DNA of 64,000 nucleotides, from contig OX940865.1 of assembly GCA_954871525.1 (NCBI GenBank), positions 8,308,001-8,372,000 of the forward strand, in the 5' to 3' direction. Below the pieces are notes generated by a model. It had not been told where the DNA came from, ran no database searches, and worked only from the letters and a program-made list of their open reading frames with translations. How positions within the stretch are numbered: position 1 is the first letter of the stretch; the number at the start of each line of letters is the position of its first letter. Position numbers and translations under genes: made by a program. Shown one piece after another: positions 22,023 to 35,555 of this stretch. Origin of the DNA: Parietaria judaica (taxonomy: Eukaryota > Streptophyta > Magnoliopsida > Rosales > Urticaceae).

Positions 22023-25000
22023 ATGGCTAGGGCTTCCGTCACCATGGAGGTCGGGCACGACGGCGTCGCCGTCATGACCATCAGCAACCCTCCGGTGAAC
22101 GCGCTAGCTGTCCAGAGTAAGCTTTTGCTTTTTCATCACAACGTCGATCTTCCGTCGTCTTGATCGAATTTTTGCTCCGTTCTGGAATTGATGAACCTGT
22201 TTATTTTGTCGGTGAAGTCATCGCGGGTTTGAAGGAGAAGTTCGGCGAAGCGATGATGAGGAAGGACGTGAGAGCGATTGTTTTGACAGGTGATTGTTCT
22301 CTTGTTTGACTTATTCAATTCATTGCGATGATAGTACTGTGATCGCTATTTAGTCCTTGAAAATTATGCATGTTCTGGTGCGAAAGAATTTTGTTGATGG
22401 AACTATGAAAATTCTTCTATCAACACGGATTGTATCAGCATATATATATATATATATATATGTTTGTCTCTTGCTGCTTCAGATATGCTTTCTAATATTT
22501 TTTTCTTTCTTTCGGAGAAGGCAAAGGAGGGAAATTTTCGGGTGGTTTCGACATCAACGTTTTCGAGAAAGTTCACAAGACTGGTATGGGTAAACAGTAG
22601 ACATTATTTGTAAAGCTTGATTGATTCTGATGGTATAGTGTTCGGCGTTTTAGGGGACGTTTCTCTCATGCCTGATGTTTCTGTTGATCTCGTGGTCAAC
22701 GTTATTGAAGGTGCGTATCTACTTTCTACGCCATTATTGTGTCCACTTTCGATACATTATTGATGTTCTGGCCTTTTGTTGTATTGTAACTGTAGACTCG
22801 AAGAAGCCCGTGGTTGCTGCCATAGAAGGACTTGCCCTTGGAGGTGGCTTAGAGTTAGCCCTGGTTTGTTTCACAAAAAAAGCGCCAAGAATCTTTTTTT
22901 TTTTTATGGGTGTATTCTTATAGTTGACTTACCCTTGCAGGGATCACACGTACGCATTGCAGCTCCCAGGGCTCAGCTCGGCTTGCCAGAGCTTTCTCTT
23001 GGTATCATTCCGGGATTTGGAGGTATATTTATTTTGTATGCTTGACTACTCAAGTATTGTTAAAATAATATCTAGTGAATTGATAAGATTATGATTCAAC
23101 TGGTTAAGGCACCCAAAGACTTCCAAGACTTGTAGGCCTGTCAAAATCAATTGCAATGATGCTGGTAATTTTTCTTTGCTAGACTTTTACTAGTCTTTTT
23201 CTGGTGAATCAAATTATTCATTACAATTTTCAAGTATTTCTTGATTTCGATAAGAGTAGGAAAGTGAGGAAAATTTCTTTGAATGAATGATTTTCAGTCA
23301 TCAAAACCAATTCTGTCTGAAGAAGGGAAGAAGCTTGGTCTAATCGATTCCATTGTGGCTCCTGAAGAGCTTCTGAAAGTATCACGGGAATGGGCATTAG
23401 CCATTGCAGATAGGCGCAAACCGTGGGTACGTTCCCTTCATCGGACTGATAAGATTGGCTCTCTCTCTGAAGCCCGTGAAATCTTAAAAAGTGCCCGACA
23501 ACAAGCCAAGAAAACTGCGGCAAATTTGCCTCAGCATCAGGTGTGTCTCGATGTCATAGAGGATGGCATAATTCATGGAGGATACAGTGGAGTTCTGAAG
23601 GTATTCTTGATCATTATTTCGACTTGTTAATACTTGAATGTTTTTCTTCTTCTACAACGAGCAATACGTGCTCTGCTCCATTGTATTTCTCACTGTGTAT
23701 ATATATAATCATGCTAATAACTGATATCTCATGCAGGAGGCAAGAGAGTTTAAGAAATTGGTTTTATCAGACACCTCAAAAGGACTTGTTCATGTATTTT
23801 TTGGTCAGCGTGCAACATCTAAGGTAATAAAAACATAAGATAGGGAATCTTTCCTTAAATCCTATAAATATTTGTATTTCCAGTTCAACTATTTCTTACC
23901 AATTCGATAAATGCTTTTGTTTCTGAAACATATATAATTAACACGTGATTCTAGTTTGTATTAGTTTGGTATGTCGTCCTTATGTATTTTCTAGCCTCTC
24001 TCAGCTTTTCACCATGTTTGCAACTTGAAACTTAGACAGGTGCCAAAAGTGACGGATATTGGGCTTAAACCGAGGCATATAAAGAAAGTTGCTGTCCTTG
24101 GAGGAGGTCTAATGGGCTCTGGCATTGCAACAGCTCTTATTTTGAGCAATATCACCGTTCTGCTCAAGGAAATTAACGATGAATATTTAGTGAATGGCAG
24201 ACGAATGATTGAAGGTAATTACCGAGGATTATTCTTCATTTATGTCGATACAATTTATATTCTATTTATTTTTGGAAAATGATGCTACAAGTTAGAGATT
24301 CACAATCATTATTATGACAAGAAAATAGTTATGAAGGCTATTTATGCTACTTGCTTTTGGTGGTGCAGCAAATGTACAAGGTTTGGTGAGCAAAGGAAAG
24401 CTGTCACGCGACAAGGCAGAAAAGGCTCTCTCCCTGGTTAAAGGGGTTTTAAGCTACGCAGATTTGAAGGATGTCGATATGGTTATAGAGGTAGATTCTT
24501 TCACTTCGATCGAACTATAAATTTTGCATTTGGTTTTCCAAAATGTCGAAAACAGTGTCTCATGTTATCCATATACAAATTTATATATAGATTATGGTCA
24601 TATATGCTTATGCTAGTGTCAGGAACTACTACTAAGACTAACGGGTTCTTTGCAGGCTGTGATCGAGAGTATTTCCCTTAAGCAATCAATATTTAGTGAA
24701 CTTGAGAAAGTTTGTCCTCCTCACTGCATATTGGCAAGTAACACATCAACTATTGACCTCCGTGTAGTTGGCAAAAAGACACGCTCCCAAGATCGTATTG
24801 TGGGGGCACACTTCTTCAGGTAAAAATAGTTCATCCGAGTCTCCAATTTGTGCTTTAGCTTCACATATATCATACTTTGTATAACTTATTGTCTCTCTTA
24901 GAAGAATGTCTTGATACCAAGGCATTCCCAAGGAAAAGCGGCCTCTTGTTGCTGAAGCCTTATTGTGATTACAATACACATTATACATGTGTGAAGTTTT

Positions 25001-26376
25001 AAACTGCTGAAATGATTTCTTCTCTGGCAGCCCCGCACACGTGATGCCTCTCCTTGAAATCGTGCGTACGGAGGAGACTTCACCGCAAGTGATTCTCGAT
25101 CTGATGACAGTTGGGAAACTGATAAAGAAGGTCCCTGTCGTGGTTGGAAACTGCACTGGTTTTGCCGTGAACAGGACATTCTTCCCGTACTCACAAGGTT
25201 CTCAAATGTTGGTCCATTTAGGAGTCGATCTTTTCAGAGTTGACGCCGTCATCACCAAGTTTGGCCTCCCGATCGGTCCATTCCAGTAATTTTCACTTCT
25301 TCCATTCTAGGGATGTAATTTTACTTTCATATGCAGATATCCGTTAGGCGTTTTCTTCAAGTAAATTGTGACGGAGAGATTACACAACAATTAAATTGTG
25401 TACCAGACCATTGCCTCAATCTATCTTTTTGTCTGAATTACCGGGGTGTTTTGGCCTTGATTTGCAGGCTTCAAGACTTAGCAGGTTATGGAATATACGC
25501 CGCAACATCAAAAGAATACTCTGGTGCATTTGGAGACAGAATATTTTCGTCACCATTGGTTGAACTCCTGATGAAAAGTGGGCGAAACGGTATGTGCACT
25601 ATCCTCTTTATTCGGTTTCGCTAATAGCTTGAAATGTTTGGCATTTAGGTTTGGTTGCACTTGTCCTTTCCAGGTAAAAAAAATGGCAAAGGATATTACA
25701 TCTATGAAAAAGGAAGTCGCCCGAAACCCGATCTCTCAATACTTCCGATCGTAGAGGAGTCACGTCGGCTTACGAACATCATGCCCAATGGAAAGGTACT
25801 TCGGAGATGTATTGAAATGGTAATAAAAACATTGGCATCTTTGGCGAGCATTTCGCTGAAATGTGTTATCGTGGCAGGCCATATCCGTATCAGACCAGGA
25901 AATACTGGAGATGATACTGTTCCCTGTCGTAAACGAGGCATGTCGCGTATTAGAGGAAGGAATCGTGATCCGAGCATCGGACCTCGATGTTGCTTCAGTT
26001 CTTGGGATGAGTTTCCCGTCTTACAGGTCTGTCGTTATGCAAAAAAAAATTAACAGTTATAAAATTGAAGTAATGTGTGTTACAGAAGCTATCTTGGTTG
26101 GCAGGGGCGGTATTGTCTTCTGGGCCGACATGGTGGGCGCAAAGCACATTTATTTGAGTCTCAAGAAATGGTCCGAAGCGTACGGTAACTTCTACAAACC
26201 ATCGAGCTATCTGGAAGCCCGAGCCATGAAAGGCATTCCGCTGGTAATGATCCGTTTTCCGGGTTTTCCCGCTAAGAGTTTTATTTTTATTTTATTCAAA
26301 TAGAATAGTGACGCTCTTGTATTTCTTGGTGCAGAGTGAGGCTGCACCATTAGGGGCTTCGAGGGCACGCCTGTAA
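22023..26376 (+). CDS. AIM1: Peroxisomal fatty acid beta-oxidation multifunctional protein, AIM1 type
   Basis: The protein combines 2-enoyl-CoA hydratase and L-3-hydroxyacyl-CoA dehydrogenase activities for peroxisomal beta-oxidation, which in plants also serves jasmonate and aromatic side-chain shortening. Eighteen exons join in phase to 723 residues: 22023-22116, 22218-22289, 22521-22583, 22654-22710, 22796-22863, 22941-23022, 23109-23164, 23298-23600, 23737-23823, 24040-24214, 24369-24490, 24656-24819, 25031-25285, 25468-25589, 25674-25795, 25878-26026, 26105-26243, 26335-26376. The hydratase has LALGGGLELAL (about 109-119) and LPELSLG. The dehydrogenase has the NAD loop GGGLMGSG (about 315-322), SNTST, and a His-Glu pair in GAHFFSPAHVMPLLE (about 443-457). 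The C-terminal ARL fits a plant peroxisomal targeting signal type 1. Motifs such as INVFEKVHKTGD and GIIHGGYSGVLK match AIM1 rather than MFP2. It appears intact. Confidence 0.95.
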
Positions 26377-26918
26377 GCAACGAAACGACGTAGTGTTGTC
26401 TTGCGGAAATATGCCGTAATAAAGTGCTCAAATAAGACAAAATTAAGTAAAAAAGAGTTGTTGAAAATAAGAGGAAAAGAGGTCTCTTGTTTATGACGCA
26501 CTTAAATAATAAGGGTTTGTTATTTGATTTTAATGTGATACTCTAATTATTTTTTACTGATAACTTTACTGTCATTCAGTTTCAACTTTCAACCAAGGTT
26601 TAAAAACCCGTGTATATTCCTTTTTTTTTTTTTTTGCTTGATTGCTGACAAAAGTTCCATTACGTTGGGACTTTCTCTAGAATTGCTTTTCAGCCTTTAA
26701 ATTTGACGTAAAAAAAAAAAACACTTTTAAAGTTTTCACCTCAAATCTTACTTAAAAATTAGAAAGAAATCTAACTTATTTTTCTTTGAAATTTATGACA
26801 TTTTATTTAAATTGGATCAGTGCGGACGACACAATTTATGTCTTGAGTCTCACAGAGAACAAATATTTGAATTTAAGTTTTATTTTTTTACGAAAATTTT
26901 ATCAGTATACTCATTAAT

Positions 26919-27291
26919 GGGTGCGTTTGGCACAACTTATTTAACCTTGATTTTGTTTATAAAATAAACTTAACCGCTATTCAGGTGTTGGCAAAATTGT
27001 TTTTCCAAAAAATACAAAATTAATTTTGAATTTTTGTACATGAATTGTAAAAGTTAGGATTCGTAGCTTTTGGTTTTTTCTAAAAACAAAAATACGGTTT
27101 TAGTCTATTTTAGTCTTTTTAGCCTAAATAATATTTTTTACCAAACGCTAAAATAATTTTTGTTACCAACAACAACTGTTTTATAAACAATTTACCAAAC
27201 ACCTGCCGGTTTTTTCTCAAAAACAGTTTATTTTCTAAACTAAAATTAAAAACAATTTTGTAAAAATTAAGTTGTGCCAAACGGGCCCAAT
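26919..27291. mobile_element. MITE with GTTTGGCACAACTT inverted ends
   Basis: The left end GGGTGCGTTTGGCACAACTT and the right end AAGTTGTGCCAAACGGGCCC are inverted copies. The roughly 370-bp interior is AT-rich and non-coding. I could not settle a target duplication, so the superfamily (hAT-like or other) is open. Confidence 0.65.
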
Positions 27292-27734
27292 ATTACATTA
27301 TAACCATAAAACCGGATTACTATATTCGATATCGGTTCGGTACACATATACCCATATTGCTAGTTTGTAGTAAGCGGTCTTTAAAACATTGTTATCAACT
27401 TCGAACGGCACGTTATTGGGTTTAAAGTTGATTAGACAAGTCCTTACTGAGGATTATTTTAGTATTCTTAAATCAAAGCTGATTATTTTATTTTAAAAGA
27501 TAAAAACCGCATCTATCATATAATCCGGCATTTTGTGGTAGTACAGTTTAAATCTAATCTGGGGTTTCACCCATAGCGGCATGTATCTTAGAATATCAGC
27601 CTGAGCACCTACGTAAACTTAAGCAGGTTTCTTCACTATGATGTACAAATGCCAATCATTAAGGGTTGTACGTCGGCGTCTTGTCGTTTCCCGGTTATGT
27701 ACTTCTTTGACGTTTTTTTTAATTTTTTTTGTAG

Positions 27735-29746
27735 TTAATAATATTGAGACTGCCAAAAATTATTATACTATCAAATTATTAATTTATAAAACATTACTTA
27801 AATAATCATAATAAATTAGAAAAAAAATCATATATAGCATGTCGAGAATACTAATATATCTCTAATCATAAAACGTAGTTTGAAGATAATATAACTAAAT
27901 CAGAGCTTGTTTCACGCAATGATGCAATTTTAGCAACAATCACTTTGAATAATTTTTTGTTACACTAAGAAAATACAACATCGGACCTTCTTAATACTAT
28001 GCGGAAGGCGGAAGCTTAGCTATGACGTCAAAGGAGACATCAACTTCAAAATAAGCCAATAACTTCATAATTCTAATTAAAATAATTTCATAACTAATGT
28101 TATATTTTATTGGGATAATAGCGGCAAAAGTGGCCAAAGTTAAGCCAAGTGTGCAAATAAGTGGCCAAACCGATTTAATATCGGCATAAGTAGCCAAAGT
28201 TTACCAAACCGTGGACAGTACAAATTCCATCCATTTCAAGTCAACACCGTTTGCCACGTCCACAAGTGTTGAGTTTTGGCCACTTATTTGCACACTCGGC
28301 CTAACTTTAGCCATTTTTGCCGCTATTATCCCTTATTTTTTTATGTTCCAAAGTATTTTTTAGGGTTTATCTAGATTTTTTTTTTGTTATTTTTTGTTAT
28401 TTTTCTTAAGATTTGACTAAAACTTGATTTCCGAAATAACTGATTCCGTTTTTTATATTTAGAACGCTGAATATCACTCTCAATTTTGAAAACATTAATA
28501 TGTGTTATCGCTTTCACTTGTAATTTACGATCATAGGATTTGACATAAAACCTCTATATATACTTAATTGTTAGGGACCATTAGATTATTTTAAAGGAAT
28601 TGGTACGAAATACCCATTTACCCACAAGTTTTTTTTATTCAAATTACTCATTGTGTGTTTTAAAATGTACTAAAATAGGTATGTTTTGAAAAGTTTGTAC
28701 AAAATAAAAATTTCGTTAATAATGTTGGCCTAACATTGTTAGTTAGAGCCGAGACTAAAATCGAGACTTTTCTACATTATTTTTTTAAGATTATTAATTT
28801 TATGAAATTTTATTGTACCGTGCTAGTAAATTTTATTGTATTTAACGAAATTTCATAAAATTAATAATCTTAATAAAATAATGTAAAAAGGTCTCGATTT
28901 TAGTCTAAGCTCTACCTAACAATGTTAGGCCAACACTATTAACAAAATTTTTATTTTGTACAAACTTATTAAAACATACATATTTTAGTACATTTTAATA
29001 CACACAATGAGTAATTAAAAAAACAAACTTGTGGCTAAATGGGTATTTCGTACCAATTCCTTTAAAATAATCTAATGGTCCCTAACAATTAAGTATATAG
29101 AGGTTTTATGTCAAATCCTATGATCGTAAATTACATGTGAAATCGATAACATTTTAATGTTTTCAAAATCGAGAGTGATATTCAACGTTCTAAATTTAAG
29201 TTACGGAATCAGTTCTTTCGGAAATCAAGTTTTAGTCAAATCTTAAGAAAAAGAAAAAACAAAAAAAAATTCTAGATAAACGCTAAAAAATACTTTGGAA
29301 CGTAAAAAAAATAAGGGATAATAGCGGCAAAAGTGGCTAAAGTTAGGCCGAGTGTGCAAATAAGTGGCCAAACCTCAACACTTGTGGAAATGACGTGGCA
29401 AACGGTGTTGACTTGAAATGGATGGAATTTGTACTGTCCACGGTTTGGTAAACTTTGGCTACTTATGCCGATATTAAATCAGTTTGGCTACTTATTTGCA
29501 CATTTGGCCTAACTTTGGCCACTTTTGCCGCTATTATCCCTATTTTATTTATAATGATTTTATAGTTAGGTATATAGTATTCTTATTTTTTTATAATTTA
29601 TTTAAAATTATTATCTAATAAAGTTAGCGAATTATTAATTTAACTAGTAGCTCGGAGTCGGGATCAAATAAAAATATTATTTAATCGAGGTCATTAATTT
29701 ATCGAGTATTAAATTAACTAGGTTATATTGTAGCTGCAATAAACAC
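27735..29746. repeat. AT-rich repeat of the 57.8 kb family, split by the hairpin element
   Basis: The parts at 27,735-28,102 and 29,550-29,746 line up, in order, with 57,778-58,400. Shared blocks include TTTCACGCAATGATGCAATT / TTTCATGCAATGATGAAATT and a CTTCTTAAT...TATGCGGAAG segment. The hairpin at 28,112-29,540 therefore inserted into an older repeat. No coding capacity. Confidence 0.6.
28112..29540. mobile_element. 1.43 kb palindromic (foldback) Mutator-like element
   Basis: Both ends read GGGATAATAGCGGCAAAAGT inward. The element is flanked by a perfect 9-bp duplication TATTTTATT (28,103-28,111 and 29,541-29,549). The two halves are near-perfect reverse complements for about 700 bp each, with a loop of only some tens of bases around 28,835. 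The outer 221-226 bp of each arm (28,112-28,332 and 29,315-29,540) themselves carry inverted ends, so the terminal motif occurs four times in alternating orientation. There is no coding frame. A 9-bp duplication with long inverted repeats points to a non-autonomous Mutator-like element; the transcript would fold into a very long hairpin. Confidence 0.9.
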
Positions 29747-29749
29747 CTA

Positions 29750-30580
29750 ATTTAAGCTAAAAACTTTAATACATACGCTCAATGACACTAATATTAGGGA
29801 GGTAAAAAAAAAAAACTACTCTTAACAGAAAAATTTTAAACGCTATATGACACTAATCTTAAGCATTTGTGCCATCAAAATTCGAATATATGCGTGCAGT
29901 GTGCTAAAGTGTAAGTAAAGTAGAAATTAAGTATTTTTGGAGCAACAAACCCCAAAAAAAGATTAGGCCTGCCTGATGTGATATGTTGCCAGTTGGTTAT
30001 GAACTGTTTGCTAAATTTACCGTCGATCTTTGAGCTTGAGTACTAAAATACAACTTTGGTCGAAATAAAAAACTTTTACCACAATTATCCCAAATTTTTA
30101 TACACTCGTAGCCATTGACCATCGTCAATAACTGTCGTTTATTTCAAGGCGTGCGGATTATCAAATATTCATCGATTACTAGCTCGAAAAAGTGTCAACC
30201 AACCGGAAAATGGTCTTAAACACTTAAGCACATTAACACACAAGGGTAGTATGAACATGGTTGATATTATATAAAATTAATCTGGACAAAAATTATTATC
30301 TGTAAAAGTCATTTCTTCAAAAAAAAAATGTACCAAAAAAATATGTCATGTGAATTGTAAAGTAATTGGATATGGTAATGGTCATCATAAAAAATGTGTT
30401 TGTAATGTTACAAAGCTCTGCATTTTACACTGTTTCATGCCCGAACCATGGTTCGTGCCTGTGAAACTACTTTGAAGCTGCTATTAATGGCGTTAAAGAA
30501 TAAATATATCTTATTATGGGTCACAAATGAGCGCTGCTTTGAAAATGCAGAGCAACGTACCTTCTGCTCTAACTACGTTC
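29750..30580. other. Intergenic DNA, no gene seen
   Basis: AT-rich. Its right part should contain the 3' untranslated region of the CPP gene. No repeat or RNA recognised. Confidence 0.4.
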
Positions 30581-32807
30581 TTAAGACGTGTCCTTTTCTT
30601 TCTTCGGGATTGTCATCCCTATCTGTGTACTGCCGTTTGCTTCGGTTTTTGGATTTGCAACGCCATTGCTTGGTGCTTGTGGTTGAGCCTCAGCTTCCGT
30701 TCTGGCTAATGATGAACACCTTGTCTCTGTGCTGTGGAAAGGAAGATGGTTACTATGGTAATGTAGGATATTTACATATTTACTGGTCAAACATAAACTT
30801 GCCTTTTATTTCTCCCAACGAGATTAGCATTTTTAGACAATCTCGAAACTTTGACAAAACAACCCGTTCTTGCTGGGCATAAACCTCTGTCATGCCTTGC
30901 CCGTGAGGCAACTGCGAGGGAATGTTACATCCTTGGCTCGTTCCTCTAGGACCAGCCGATGCCATGAACATCGTATCTTGTTCGTCGCACATCAAAGCCA
31001 ATGTTTCGGGAGACATCGGCCTGCCTTTAGGCACATCAGAACCGTCTGAACCCGAGTCGTCAACGTGCGTTCTGTCATCCTGATTCGCGCTAGAACAATC
31101 ATCAGCTGCCGTTTTCTCGACAGCAGCTTCCTTCTGGCTCGTCAATCTGTCTTGCATTGTCGAAGCGATGGAAGTTTCCGAATGATCTACGCTTCGCTTT
31201 TCTGTCGAAGATCTTTGGTCTGAATATTAATAGACATGTAATTAGAAGTTTCCATGCAAGGTCATGCGGCATTTTGGCAGTTACAAAGAGAGAATGAAAC
31301 CTGCAAGTGTCTTGGCCGCTTCGACAACGAGGACAGAGCAGAGCTCCTTCAAATCATGCGGTTGAATGATGTCTGCTAAGAGAGACCTTCGAAATTCCCG
31401 AGAAGTTAGGTTCCAAGCAAACTAGGAAAAGAGCTGATAGAGAAATGAGTATACCTGTAAGTGAACTTGGAAGCTCCCAATCCTTGTCGAGCAACATGTA
31501 TGGAAGGTAACGGCGACGGCGAGGGTGACGGGGCTCTCACGTTGTTTGCCTGAGAGATGAAATATGCAGTGGAAATTTAAATTAATAGAACAAAACTGAT
31601 CACCACAATAAAGCAGTGAATCAATTTCTCTATCTAAAAGCAGGTTAAAAATATACCTGTGGAAATTGTCCGGTCCTTTGAACGGATGTATCCTTAGCTG
31701 TTGGTCCAAAAAAAAGCTCCTGAGCTTTTCTTTTCTTGGATATGGGAGGCGATGCATACCCGGAGGATCCAATAGCTCCAGTAATGGCGGCATTAGCTGC
31801 CTGTTGAATGTAAACAATGCTGTTTCCGTGGTCTCCGTGGAACAAAGCTTGCCTCTCTTCACTCCCCTCGTAATTCTTGCAATCCATGCATTTGCAATTT
31901 TCAGAACACAAAATGTTTGCTTGGAAGCATTCACAATATTTCTTCAGGCACCCCGACTTCTTACAATGGCATCCTTTGTTGTGCTTGCCCAGAATCATAA
32001 CATCCCCGGATTCCTCCTGCATATTCAGCTGATTCAATATATTTTTCGAAAAACATAACTAATTTTGCCAGAGTAATATCAGATTTACATACACGATTAT
32101 CTCGTGCTCCATGCGGGCTGCTGGCGATTTTCGGCCTGAAAGCATTTGGATTACGCTCTAATGTCGCCTCCACCGCTTCTCGCCGGGCTGCTTCGTTCTC
32201 CACGTTATTGTAGCAATTTACGCAATTGCAACCGTCGCAGTATATTCCCGACGCGAAACACTCGCAATACCTATACATCACATCGCGGATTTGAACGCCA
32301 TCTCAGAAATATATAACAAAACTATGCATGAACACAGAAAGCTGTTCTATACTTACAGCTTCAAACACCGAGAGTGCCTACAATTACACTGCTTCTGCTT
32401 CTTAGGAGTGCTTTCTTTCACCTCGCTGGGTCTCGGTCTTGCTTTCGGGGATTCTGGCTTTCTGAACAAACGAGAAAACAGTTCCATGAGTGACTTCATT
32501 CATACACGGAGAACAGAGAAAGGGACCAATATTCTCAAACGCAAACTTACACAGTCCTTGACGAAGACGAAACAGACGGCTGAGGCGTCCCGGGGACCGA
32601 CACTGGCTGCGGCAGGGGCTGACTCGGCGACGGCGCCTCTCCCGAGTGAGGATGCTCAGGAAGTGCCAGACTTCTCGTCGCCCCCGACGCGCCCCCGTAG
32701 CCGGTGAAATCGAGCTGCCTCGCGAGCTTCTTCGCGGGAATATCCGCCGCGGACGCGTCTAATTCACCCTTCTTCGCGGGCGAATCGCCTCCCTCGTCCT
32801 CCCCCAT
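30581..32807 (-). CDS. CXC-domain CPP transcription factor (TSO1-like / TCX5-6 type)
   Basis: CPP proteins bind DNA through two cysteine-rich CXC domains; the TCX5/6 type are LIN54-like subunits of the plant DREAM complex. Eight exons join in phase to 547 residues: 32807-32551, 32461-32357, 32270-32093, 32016-31657, 31549-31455, 31386-31301, 31219-30803, 30726-30581. CXC1 starts near residue 111 ([19 protein letters not shown]) and CXC2 near 196 ([19 protein letters not shown]). The conserved linker RNPNAFRPK joins them. The N-terminus is Pro/Ser-rich. The C-terminal segment with [20 protein letters not shown] is conserved in this subfamily. The last intron (30,802-30,727) begins with GC rather than GT (G|GCAAGT), which keeps the conserved GEIKETRCSS junction. 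Intact; nuclear. Subfamily assignment is inferred from layout. Confidence 0.93.
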
Positions 32808-35555
32808 GAAACTCTAACTAGGAATCTCCGAACCAAGCAATATACGAAAGAAAACCCACCGATAAATTCAAAAAATAAGCTCCAATTCGTAAGCTTTCAG
32901 ATCCGAAACCTGCAAATTCGTCGACTTTCGAATCGAAGCTCAGGAATCTGGGCCAAGCTCGAACACTGAACAATGTTCACAGGTTGGAGGGTGGAATCTT
33001 CGACGCAGAGAGACGCAAAACCTAGAGAGATAGAGAGAGAGAGAGAGAAGGGGTTTGGGTTCTGGTTGTTGTTGTTCGTCTTCTTCGTCTCTCCCTCTCT
33101 CTCCGCGATCTTTTGAATTTCAATTTCCCAATAATTCGACGCTCCGATTGGCCTCCCGATTCTCATCCGACGGCTTAAACCTCGCTTCGCATCTGACGGC
33201 CACAATTCATACAACTATAGATGCGGTGACTACTACACCGTCCGATTTGCGTACGATAGTAAATGAGTATAAAAAAGGTAATTATATTGTTCTATACTAA
33301 GCTTTTTTACTCTTCTTTTATTTCTCATTAATTTTTTGCTTTGTAGTTCTAAATACTATGAAATATGAATATTTAAGGACCGTTTGCCAAAAAATTGTCC
33401 GTAAGTTCAATTTATAGGTATACGGAAGACAGTAGGTATATATCGAATGAGTATTCGTAAGATTTGAAAAATCCTATTGTGGTGATTTGATTTTACGGGT
33501 GTTATGTGAATAATCACTATCAATTGTCACGAGGTGATTAGGCTTTATATTTGGGGTCTACCAAAAAAAAAAAAACTAAATTGTGTGACCGAAAACCTTG
33601 TTACCGAAGACCCTAAAAAACGAAATAGGGTTAGAGTCCATAAAACAAAGTCTTCGGTCCATTTAGACCTCATTGGATTTTCAGTATTCTGTTTCAATTT
33701 TGAGAACCAATACCGAAGACCCATTTGTACCGAAGACCCTATTTGACTATTAATTTTTATTTATAATAAATTCATATAAAAATAAGGTAAATTATATAGT
33801 AAATTAATTTTATTTATCGAAATTTGTTCTCTTTCATGTTTTGTTTATGATTGATAAAGATTTTAATGTTCGTAGTATTTTGTTTTCACTTAGGTTATAT
33901 AGGTTATTCAACGTTGTCAATAAAAAAACAAGCAATCATTTATTATAAATAGTTAATTTCTCGTGATAAATAAATATGTTTTATGCATTATTTTAACATA
34001 AAAAATGAAAAAAGTACTATTAATTTAGATAAAGTTTTACAATAGATTTCTTAACAATAAATAAGAGTCTAATTAGGTCCAAAATCAAATGGAAGACCGA
34101 ATTTCGGTCCTAACTAGGGTTTTAAGTACAAACGATAAGACAGAGTCTTCAGTTTTCAATTTCAATAAACTAAATTACAGGGTCCAAGTCTTTCTATGTG
34201 TGAAACCGATACCGAAGACTCTGTTGTACAACCTACCTTGTATTTTTTGTGTTTAATTGTCATTGGATCTCGCTAATTTGTCTTATAATTTACCATGTGA
34301 CAATGTACGATTATGCGTGATAATATAATATATCATATAAGAAGATTGACGCACGAGATTTTTATAAAGGCTCGTCCCACGCGGTAATTGAGTAATTCTT
34401 CTCTACTTTTCTTATTGATATTGACAAATACAAAGTAGAGAAAGGAAAAGAGAGTAGAACGAGGTGAGCTGAGTTCTAATACAACATATGCGTAGTGAAC
34501 AACAAGTAAAGAAAACTGAGAACGCAGTATTTGGAGTTAGTTATCTATAAAGATTTAATATTACGAGCCATTAATCTATCAAAAATTCCAAAAAAAAAAT
34601 CCAAAAAATTCGGTTTAAAAATAAAAAAAAAATTAAAACATTTGAAACTTTTTCCCATAGTTGATTAATCATTTAAAACACGAAGAAGATTAAAAAATTT
34701 GTCACTTACTAGCTCAATTTTCACGGTCCCATAGAAAATGTTGCTGTCAGCGATAGAAAAGGGGCGAGAAGGTAGGGTTTGGGTTGAAATCGCAAAAATC
34801 TAATATTTATACCTCATAATTTTTTATTGCTCGAAAAGTACCCATATTTTACACTGCGTTTGGCAATTATCGGGTGGTTGCCAGGTTGCCAACTTTTGAG
34901 ATTTTCAACCGAAAAGTCATAAAGCGATAACTGTTATAATGGAATAGTTAGCTATTTTCTCTAAAGTGGTTGGACATTTCCCTATAAATAGGGTAACCTT
35001 AAAACCACATAACACGCACCACACAATACTCTCTTTAGAGAAACCGAATTCTCTATATCTCTCTCAGTTTCTGCTAAATTCTTTAGGCTTCTCTCATGAA
35101 TTTTTTGATTTAGGGCTTAGGGTTTTATCTAGCGGGAACCCACACCTCTGGCGATGTAGTCCTGGAGAATACATCGGAAGACTTCTAGAAGCATCTTCTT
35201 CACAGATATCGCAGGAAGGATTGAAGAACGGAGTCAGAAAAATTGAAAGAAGATCCGCGTCAGAAACTTCACGAAAAAGGTACACATTCTTAAGACTATT
35301 GATTAAGATTATTTATTAATACTCATAGCTCAGAATTAAAATCAAGAACGGGTTAAATAAATTAAAATAATTAATTCATCACGGTCAGGAAAATTAATTG
35401 TAAATTGATTTTGAAACAGACGGTTTGACAAGGTTATTGGTATGGGACTCTAACCCAGTATATTTTTTAAATGTCAAATCGTGTGACTTAATTAATGATT
35501 ACAAATACTTTCGAGTCGGTGGTAACCGATTTCGGTTTAGATCCTCAGCCAAGAC
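32808..35555. other. Upstream region of the CPP gene and unassigned repeats
   Basis: The first 250 bp must hold the CPP 5' untranslated region, with a GA/CT-rich run near 33,027-33,050. From about 33,590 to 34,225 the motif ACCGAAGAC or a variant recurs about five times in non-coding DNA. From about 34,930 to 35,300 the sequence looks like an LTR or retroelement leader (CCTATAAATAGGG near 34,980, then a CT-rich leader), but I found no matching end or target duplication. No host gene is visible. Confidence 0.4.

Noticed and set aside
33590..34225. Regulatory array of ACCGAAGAC motifs
   Set aside because: The motif recurs only about five times at irregular spacing in AT-rich DNA; this is more likely transposon debris.
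34930..35555. Another solo LTR
   Set aside because: A TATA-like CCTATAAATAGGG and a leader-like CT-rich stretch are present, but I found no matching TG...CA ends or target duplication.
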